Assembly: GCA_030674185.1 (NCBI GenBank)
Contig: CM060306.1
Location: 1,373,788 to 1,437,787, forward strand
Source: Monoplex corrugatus
Lineage: Eukaryota > Mollusca > Gastropoda > Littorinimorpha > Ranellidae
Length of the DNA: 64,000 nucleotides
Direction: 5' to 3'
Shown piece after piece: positions 56,181 to 64,000 of the stretch. Under the pieces are notes generated by a model. That model did not search any database. It was not told the origin of the DNA and saw nothing but the letters and a program-made list of their open reading frames with translations. Numbering within the stretch: position 1 is the first letter of the stretch; each line of letters begins with the position of its first letter. The position numbers and the translations under genes were made by a program.

Positions 56181-57715
56181 TAGGCGTTGGGTGTGGGTGC
56201 TGGGGTGTGGTCGATGGGTGTGAATTTTGGGTGTGGGGTGGGGTGTGGGTATTGGGGTGTGGGTGGTGGTGGTGTGGGTGGTGGGGTGTGGGTGACAGGT
56301 GTGGGAGCTGGGGTGTGGGTGGTGGGGTGTGGGTGATAGGTGTGGGGGATGGGTGTGGGTGATGGGGTGTGGTGATGGTGTGGGTGATGGGTGGGGTGAT
56401 GGATGTGGGTGATGGGTGTGGGTGATGGGTGTGGGTGATGGGGTGGGTGTGGTGTGGTGAGTGTGGGTGATGGGGTGTGGGTGATGGGTGTGGGTGATGG
56501 TGGGTGTGGTGTGGGTGATGGGTGTGGGTGATGGGTGTGGGTGATGGGGTGTGGGTGATGGGGTGTGGGTGATGGGGTGGGTGATGGGTGTGGGTGATGG
56601 GTGTGGTGATGGGTGTGGGTGATGGTGTGGTGATAGGTGTGGTGATGGGTGTGGGTGATATGTGTGGGTGATGGGGTATGGGTGATGGGTGTGGGTGTGG
56701 TGTGGTGATGGGTGTGGGTGATGGTATGGTGATAGGTGTGTGATGGGTGTGGTGATTGTGTGGGTGATGGGTGTGGGTGATGGGTATGGTGATGGGGTAT
56801 GGGTGATGTATGGGTGATGGTGTGAGTGTGGTGTGGGTGATAGGTGTGGTGATGGTGTGAATTTGGGTGTGGTGGGGTGTGGGTATTGGGGTGTGGGTGG
56901 TGCGGTGGGTGTGGGGTGTGGGTGAGGTGTGGAGCTGGGTGTGGGTGGTGGGTGTGGGTATAGTGGGTGATGTTGGGTGATGGGTGTAGGAGGTGTGGGT
57001 GATGGGTGTGGTGTGGATTGTGATGGGTGTGGGTGTGGGTGATGTGTGGGTGTAGGTGTGGGATGGGTGTGGGTGATGGGGGTGTGGTGTGGGTGATGGG
57101 TATGGTGATGGGTGTGGGTGATGGGAGTGGTGATGGTGGTGTGGTGAGTGGGTGATGGGTGTGGTGGGGTGTGGTGATGGGTGTGGTGATGGTGTGGGGA
57201 TGGGTGTGGGTGATAGTGTGTGATAGTGTGGGTGTGGGTGTGGGTGATGTGTGGTGATGGGGTTGGGTGATGGGTGTGGGTGATGGGTGTGGTGATGGAT
57301 GGGTGATGGTGTGGTGATGGGGATGGTGTTTTGGGTGATGGTGTGGTGATGGGTGAGGTGGGATGAGTGGTGAGGTGAGTGTTGGTGAGTGGGTGATGGG
57401 TGGGTGATGGGTGTGGGTGATGGGTGTGGGTATGGTGAGGTTGGTGGGTGTGGGGATGGGTGAGGTGATGGTGTGGGTGATGGTTGGGGATGGGTGATGG
57501 GTGATGGTGTGGGTGTGGGTGTGGGTGTGGTGTGGGTGATGGTGTGGGTGATGGTGGTATGGTGGGTGAAGGGGTGTGGGTGAGTGTGCAGTGTGGGTGA
57601 GGATGGGTGTGGGTCTGGGAGGTAGGTGATAGGTGTGGTGATGGGTGGTGTGGTGGTGGTGGTGGGGTTGGGTGTAAGGGTGTGGGTGATGGGTGTGGGT
57701 GTGGGAGATGTGAGT
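56180..57715. repeat. G-rich GGTGATGGGTGTGG minisatellite
   Basis: About 1.5 kb of GGGTGTGGGTGATGG-like units, C-poor on the plus strand. The 1007-codon minus frame is a by-product of stop-poor CCCACA/CCATCA sequence. Confidence 0.95.
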
Positions 57716-57778
57716 GAGTTAGGTGGTAACAAAACACAGGACTGTGTAGTAAAGTCAGTGAGTAACATTGTTGTTTTA
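57716..57778. other. 63-bp non-repeat spacer between opposed arrays
   Basis: AGTTAGGTGGTAACAAAACA at one edge and TTGTTGTTTTACCTCACC at the other are partly complementary. The strand bias switches from G-rich to C-rich across it. Confidence 0.7.
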
Positions 57779-58830
57779 CCTCACCACCCTCACCACTCTC
57801 ACCACCATCACCACCCTCACCACCTCACCACCATCACCACCTTCACCACCTCACCACCATCACCACCATCACCACCCTCAACCACCCTCACAATCCTCAC
57901 CACCCTCACAACTCTCACCACCATCACCACCTCACCACCTCACCACCATCACCACCATCACCACCTCACCACCATCACCACCATCACAGCTCTCACCACT
58001 CTCACCACCCTCACCACCATCACCACCATCACAACGCTCACCACCATCACAGCTCTCACACTATCACCACCCTCACCACCCTCACCACCCTCACAACTCT
58101 CACCACCCTCACCACTCTCACCACCCTCACCACCATCACAACTCTCACCACCCTCACCACCTCACCACCATCACCACCATCACACTCTCACCACCTCACC
58201 ACCCTCACCACCTCACCACCATCACCACCATCACAACGCTCACCACAATCACAGCTCTCACCACTATCACCACCCTCACCACCCTCACAACCTCACCACC
58301 ATCACCACTCTCACCACCCTCACCACCATCACAACTCTCACCACCCTCACCACCCTCACCACCCTCACCACCCTCACCATTCTCACCACCCTCACCACCC
58401 TCACCACTCTCACCACTATCACCACTCTCACCACTCTCACCACCATCACAACTCTCACGACCATCACAGTTCTCACCTCCTCACCACCCTCACCACCCTC
58501 ACCACTCTCACCACCATCACCACCCTCACCACTCTCACCACCATCACCACTCTCACCACCATCACCACTCCACACCATCACCACATCACCACCATCACAA
58601 CTCTCACCACCACACAGCTCACCACCCTCACCACCCTCACCACCCTCACCACCTCACCACCATCACAACTCTCACCACCATCACAGCTCTCACCCCCTCA
58701 AAACTCTCACCACTATCACCACCCTCACCACCCTCACAACTCTCACCACTCTCACCATCATCATCACTCTCACCACCATCACCACCATTACAACTCTCAC
58801 CACCATCACCACTCTCATCATCCACCTTCT
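57779..58830. repeat. C-rich ACCACCATC/ACCACCCTC array
   Basis: Nine-bp units ACCACCCTC, ACCACCATC, ACAACTCTC and ACCACTCTC in mixed order. Phase is largely kept in threes, so Thr/Thr/Leu or His-rich frames run for 400 codons. Confidence 0.95.
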
Positions 58831-58914
58831 ATTTACTTGAAGTTGTAGTTACTGTTAAGATGCTTCACACAACAATTTGCTCTGTCACACACTGTGCTAT
58901 GGCAGTCAGTGTGA

Positions 58915-59622
58915 TATGTGATAGTAAAGTGAATCAGTGTGTGTGTGTGTGTGATAGTGAAGTCAATCAGTGTTGTGTGTGATAGTAAAGTGAATCAGTG
59001 TTGTGTGCGAGTGTGATAGTGAAGTCAATCAGTGTTGTGTGTGATAGTGAAGTCAATCAGTGTGGTGGTGTGTGTGTGTGATAGTGAAGTCAATCAGTGT
59101 TGTGTGTGATAGTGAAGTCAATCAGTGTTGTGTGTGTGTGTGATAGTGAAGTCAATCAGTGTTGTGTGTGATAGTGAAGTCAATCAGTGTGGTGTGTGTG
59201 TTGTGATAGTGAAGTCAATCAGTGTGGTGGTGTGTGTGGTGTGTGTGTGTTTGTGTGTGTGATAGTGAAGTCAATCAGTGTGGTGTGTGTATGTGATAGT
59301 GAAGTCAATCAGTATGGTGTGTGTGTGTGTGGTAAGTGATAGTTAAGTCAATCAGTGGTGTGTGTGTGTGATAGTGAAGTCAATCAGTGGTGTGTGTGTG
59401 TGTGATAGTGAAGTCAATCAGTGTGGTGTGTGTGTGTGATAGTGAAGTCAATCAGTGTGGTGTGTGTGTGATAGTGAAGTCAATCAGTGTTGTGTGTGAT
59501 AGTGAAGTCAATCAGTGTGTGTGTGTGTGTGGTGATAGTGAAGTCAATCAGTGTTGTGTGTGATAGTGAAGTCAATCAGTGTGGTGTGTGTGTGTGTGAT
59601 AGTGAAGTCAATCAGTGGTTGT

Positions 59623-59665
<43 letters not shown>

Positions 59666-61402
59666 TAGTGAAGTCAATCAGTGTGTGTGTGTATGTGATA
59701 GTGAAGTCAATCAGTATGGTGTGTGTGTGTGTGTGTATGATAGTTAAGTCAATCAGTGGTGTGTGTGTGTGATAGTGAAGTCAATCAGTGGTGTGTGTGT
59801 GTGATAGTGAAGTCAATCAGTGTGGTGTGTGTGTGTGATAGTGAAGTCAATCAGTGTGGTGTGTGTGTGATAGTGAAGTCAATCAGTGTTAGTGTGTGTG
59901 TGTGTGTGTGATGTGAGTCTGTGTGTGTGTGTGTTGTGATAGTGAAGTCAACATAGGTGTGTGTGTGTGTGTTATGTGATAGTGAAGTCAATCAGTTGGA
60001 TGTATGTGTGTGTTGTGTGTGGGTTAATGTGTGTTAAGTAAGTCAATCAGTGGTGTGTGTTGTGGTTTAGTTGTTTGTATAGTGAAGTCAATCAGTGGTG
60101 TGGTGTGTGTGTGATAGTGAAGTCAATCAGTGTGGTGTGTGTGTGTGATAGTGAAGTCAATCAGTGTGGTGTGTGTGTGTGATAGTGAAGTCAATCAGTG
60201 TTGTGTGTGTGATAGTGAGTCAATCAGTGTTGTGTGGTGTGTGTGTGATAGTGAAGTCAATCAGTGTGTGTGTGTTGTGATAGTGAAGTCAATCAGTGTG
60301 GTGTGTGTGTGTGTGATAGTGAAGTCAATCAGTGTGTTGTGTGAGTGGTGTGTGTGTGTGTAGTGGTAATAGTGTGTGTGTGTGTGTGATGTGAAGTCAT
60401 CGTGTGGTGTGTGTGTGTGATAGTGAAGTCAATCAGTGGTGTGTGGTGTGTTGATGTGATAGTGAAGTCAATCAGTGTGGTGTGTGTGTGTGTGTGATAG
60501 TGAAGTCAATCAGTGGTGTGTGTGTGATAGAAGTCAATCATGTGGTGTGTGTGTGTGTGATAGTGAAGTCAATCAGTGTGTGTGTGTATCTGTTGTGTGA
60601 GTGAAGTCTGTGTGTTGTGTTGTGATAGTGAAGTCAATCAGTGTGTGTTGTGTGTGTGTGATAGTGAAGTCAATCATGTGTGGTGTGTGTGTGTGATAGT
60701 GAAGTCAATCAGTTGTGTGTGTGTGTGTGTGTGTGATAGTGAAGTCAATCAGTGTGTGTGTTGTGTTGTGTAGTGTCATCTGTGTGTGTGTGATAGTGAA
60801 GTCAATCAGTGGTGTGTGTGGTGGATATGAAGTCAATCAGTGTGTGGTGTGTGTTGGTTGTGATAGTGAAGTCAATCAGTTGTGTGTGTGTGTGTGTTGT
60901 GATAGTGAAGTCAATCAGTGTGTTGTGTGTGATAGTGAAGTCAATCAGTGTGGTGTGTGTGTGTGATAGTGAAGTCAATCAGTGGTGTGTGTGTGTGTGT
61001 GTGTGTGTGTAGTGTGTGTGTGTGTGTGTGTGTGAGTATGTGTGTGTGTGTGTGTGTGATAGTGAAGTCAATCAGTGTGGTGTGTGTGTGTGTGATAGTG
61101 AAGTCAATTGTGTGTGTGTGTGTGTGTGTGTGTGATAGTGAAGTCAATCAGTGTTGGTGTGTGTGTGTGTGTGATAGTGAATCAATCAGTGGTGTGTGTG
61201 TGTGTGTGTGTTGTGTGTGATAGTGAAGTCAATCAGTGTGGTGTGTGTGTGTGTGTGTGATAGTGAAGTCAATCAGTGGTGTGTGTGTGTGTGATAGTGA
61301 AGTCAATCAGTGTGTGTGGTTGTGTTGTGTGTGTGTGAATAGTGAAGTCAATCAGTGGGGGTGTGGTGTGTGTGATAGTGAAGTCAATCAGTGTGTGTGT
61401 GG

Positions 61403-61437
<35 letters not shown>

Positions 61438-61545
61438 GTGAAGTCAGTCAGTGTGGTGTGTGTGTGTGTGTGTGATAGTGAAGTCAATCAGTGGTGTTTG
61501 TGTGTGTGATAATGAAGTCAATCAGTGGTGTGTGTGTGTGTGGGG

Positions 61546-61576
<31 letters not shown>

Positions 61577-61640
61577 TGATAGTGAAGTCAATCAGTGTGG
61601 TGTGTGTGTGTGTGTGTGTGATAGTGAAGTCAATCAGTGT
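58915..61640. repeat. 34-bp minisatellite with GATAGTGAAGTCAATCAGTG core
   Basis: The constant core GATAGTGAAGTCAATCAGTG is followed by a variable (TG)n spacer (10-60 bp). About 70 copies. Ragged units occur at 59890-60110 and 60360-60620. Confidence 0.96.
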
Positions 61641-61978
61641 GGTGTGTTATATTGAAATAACTGAATGCAGTACATTATGCTAAAGCTGACAACATGGAGA
61701 ATTGTCGCAATGCACGTTTCCATGCAAGAACAGAAAGTGATACAGCATGTACAGAAACATTCAGGTCTGTGGACACGTTTTCAAAAGAAGTACCAAATAA
61801 AAGTAACAGTGACCAGAAGTGCCAAATTAAAAGCCACAGCCAGAAGAAGTGCCATAATTAAAGGTCACACTTTGACTCCTCCCCCCCCCCCCACGCGCGT
61901 GTATGGGCTTCCACACACTCACAGATGTTTGGGTCTGGTGCCCTGAAGCAAATTCAGTCTGATGATGTTTTCCACAGA
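61641..61978. other. Unique sequence, no gene seen
   Basis: Contains the repeated AGAAGTGCCAAATTAAA motif (three loose copies, 61785-61865) and a 14-C run (61879-61892). No coding region recognised. Confidence 0.4.
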
Positions 61979-61991
61979 ACTATGCCATCTG

Positions 61992-62760
61992 TCAATTCAC
62001 ATATCTTGGGTCCACCATCACTGATAACCTCTCCCTTGACACAGAGATCGACAAGAGGATCGGGAAGGCAGCCACAACACTAGCCCGCCTCACACAAAGG
62101 GTGTGGACAAATCCCAAGCTGACCACAAAGACAAAGATGGCTGTATACAACGCCTGTGTCCTCAGCACCTTGCTGTATGGCAGCGAGGCGTGGACCACGC
62201 ATGCTCATCAGGAGAAAAGGCTCAATACCTTCCACCTGAGAAGCCTACGGCGCATACTTGGCATTTCCTGGCAAGACAAGGTGACCAACACCGAAGTCTT
62301 AACCTGCGCTGGCCTCCCAACCATGCATACCATGCTGAGACAGCGTCGGCTGCGCTGGTTGGGCCACGTTCGCCGCATGGAAGATGGTCGCATCCCAAAA
62401 GACATCCTTTATGGTGAGCTTGCCACAGGGCAGAGAAACATTGGCCGCCCACAGCTGAGATACAAAGACGTTTGCAAGCGTGACATGAAGGCGCTTGAGA
62501 TCAACACTGAGTCCTGGGAGGACCTCGCAGACGACCGCAACAGCTGGAGAACCACTCTCAAGAAACAGCTGCGGATTGGTGAAGATAAACTGTCAGCTGC
62601 TGCAGCAGAAAAGCGAGTTCGCAGAAAAGGGATGACAGCCAACAGACCAGCATCAGCATACACATGCGACCGCTGCGACAGAGACTGCCTCTCTCGCATT
62701 GGTCTGTACAGTCACAGGCGACGCTGCTTGGACCAAGCAGACAGCCCATCTAGACATTAG
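61992..62760 (+). CDS. LINE family 1 ORF2 C-terminal part (open, truncated)
   Basis: An uninterrupted frame of about 255 codons with no start of its own: it enters at [18 protein letters not shown], which normally follows the palm. It continues through [40 protein letters not shown] and [19 protein letters not shown]. It ends with the Cys/His finger [10 protein letters not shown]...SHRRRC and SPSRH before the stop at 62758-62760. In the intact family this is the thumb/connection and nucleic-acid-binding tail. The polymerase active site lies outside the copy, so no activity is expected. The lack of lesions relative to copy A suggests a recent insertion. Confidence 0.88.
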
Positions 62761-62808
62761 AACGAATGTACTTTGTCCATGGTCAGTCATGACCGAAGGA
62801 GGCCTACT
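61992..62808 (+). mobile_element. 5'-truncated LINE family 1 insertion with target duplication (copy B)
   Basis: Bounded by the direct repeat ACTATGCCATCTG at 61979-61991 and 62809-62821. The 3' end is GGAGGCCTACT, without a poly-A tail. It is nearly identical to 33490-34292, so both copies come from closely related active sources. Confidence 0.9.
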
Positions 62809-62878
62809 ACTATGCCATCTGGTCTGTTCCCCTGGGTCAAAGAACAATTCGCACACTTTGAACACACAGCTGTTTGTA

Positions 62879-62879
<1 letters not shown>

Positions 62880-62946
<67 letters not shown>

Positions 62947-62996
62947 GTGTGTGTGTGTGTGTATGAGTGTGTGTGTGTGTGTGAGTGTGTGTGTGT

Positions 62997-63031
<35 letters not shown>

Positions 63032-63071
63032 TGTGTATGTGTGTGTGTGTGTGTGTAGTGTGTGTGTGTGT

Positions 63072-63111
<40 letters not shown>

Positions 63112-63269
63112 CCGAGAAAGAGAGAGAGTGTGTGTGTATGTGTGTGTGTGTATGTCTGTGTGTGTGTATGTACGAGAGAGAGAGAGACAGAGAGAGACAG
63201 AGAGAGAGAGAGTGTGTGTATGTGTGTGTGTGTGTATGTGTACGAGAGAGAGAGAGAGAGAGAGTGTGT

Positions 63270-63346
<77 letters not shown>
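62880..63346. repeat. (TG)n / (AG)n compound microsatellite
   Basis: Alternating TG blocks and ACGAGAGAGAG blocks; the transition GTGTACGAGAGAG recurs four times (near 62995, 63072, 63170, 63239), indicating a higher-order repeat. Confidence 0.95.
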
Positions 63347-63350
<4 letters not shown>

Positions 63351-63590
63351 TTTCTATCATCAGTATATCTTTAAAACTCTTACGCCTTTTCCTGTCCTGT
63401 ACAGAGGGAATCTGTTGTTTCACACACAAACTGATTCTATGTCTGATCTCTGCCTGTCTGACTGCCATCACCAAACAAACACGCGTACACACGTCAACAC
63501 AATTTACACACACACGTGCCTACATACATAGGTAGATATGCACACACATGCGCACACATGTGCACACACATGTGAATAGGCTCACATACA
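63347..63590. other. Unique sequence then CA-rich
   Basis: No gene recognised. Confidence 0.4.
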
Positions 63591-64000
63591 CACACAGATA
63601 TGCATACACACAGATATGCTCCCACACACAGGATAATCACACACACAGATATGCATTTATACAAACACAGAGATATGCCACACACAGAGATATGCACACA
63701 AACAGATATGCACACAAACACAAATATAAGCAAATACACAGATATGCACACACACACACACACACACAAAACACTCCCCCCCAGCACAACACACACACCA
63801 GAGCACAACACACACATACACATGCACACACACACACACACACGCACACACACACATACACACACGCCCACACACAAAACCACATACACACATACACACA
63901 CACACCACAGCACAATACACACACACATACACACACACACACACATACACACACACAAACATACACACACGCACACACACACACGCACACACACACACAC
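63591..64000. repeat. (CA)n and ACACAGATATGCA repeats
   Basis: Loose copies of CACACAGATATGCA at 63593-63760, then nearly pure CA to the window end, so the array continues beyond it. Confidence 0.93.

Noticed and set aside
54714..57768. Minus-strand frames of about 1000 codons rich in His, Pro and Thr
   Set aside because: Translated G-rich minisatellites; composition explains the absence of stops.

Overview
This window is eukaryotic, almost certainly from a metazoan and most likely a mollusc, perhaps a gastropod. The organism is inferred from the repeat families: a tRNA-headed SINE with the CACGTTAAAGATCC core, RTE-like LINEs with short 3' ends, an R2/HERO-type LINE and piggyBac-like elements. 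It is also supported by one intron-flanked exon of a conserved animal gene. There are no bacterial-style genes, operons or CRISPR arrays. By my rough tally more than half of the 64 kb is tandem repeat or low-complexity DNA, in about thirty arrays with different units from 2 to 80 bp. Most long open frames are by-products of these arrays.

Layout. Positions 1-18.1 kb are a mosaic of dispersed elements: SINE pieces, three TTAA-bounded MITEs, a TATA-containing LTR-like family, LINE 3' ends and the 5' part of a piggyBac transposase. The only host coding sequence I recognise is here, a 138-nt minus-strand exon of SMC4 (condensin) at 15618-15755. Its intron/exon boundary has been amplified into a 59-bp minisatellite. 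Positions 18.2-31.6 kb are back-to-back minisatellites, including a 100-N assembly gap at 23314-23413. Positions 31.6-34.8 kb hold remnants of an RTE-like LINE family, one copy nested in another with a clear target-site duplication. Positions 34.8-46.7 kb are again arrays, among them a 3.9-kb CA-rich array and a 2.6-kb array of 79/80-bp units.

Positions 46774-49706 contain a structurally complete, internally deleted Gypsy-type LTR retrotransposon. It has two LTRs of about 180 bp, a perfect 5-bp target duplication, a tRNA-Leu-type primer site and a gag-protease-integrase fusion frame lacking reverse transcriptase. Positions 50-61.6 kb are further arrays around two broken copies of a second LINE family. 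A G-rich block and a C-rich block meet head to head near 57.75 kb. At 61992-62808 lies a young 5'-truncated LINE with a 13-bp target duplication, followed by TG, AG and CA microsatellites to the end.

The genes do not form a pathway. The common theme is transposable elements and one exon edge acting as seeds or targets for tandem amplification: several arrays begin inside, or contain the edge of, a SINE, a MITE, a LINE or the SMC4 exon. Some arrays have edges full of single-base losses, which may reflect uncorrected long-read errors rather than biology.
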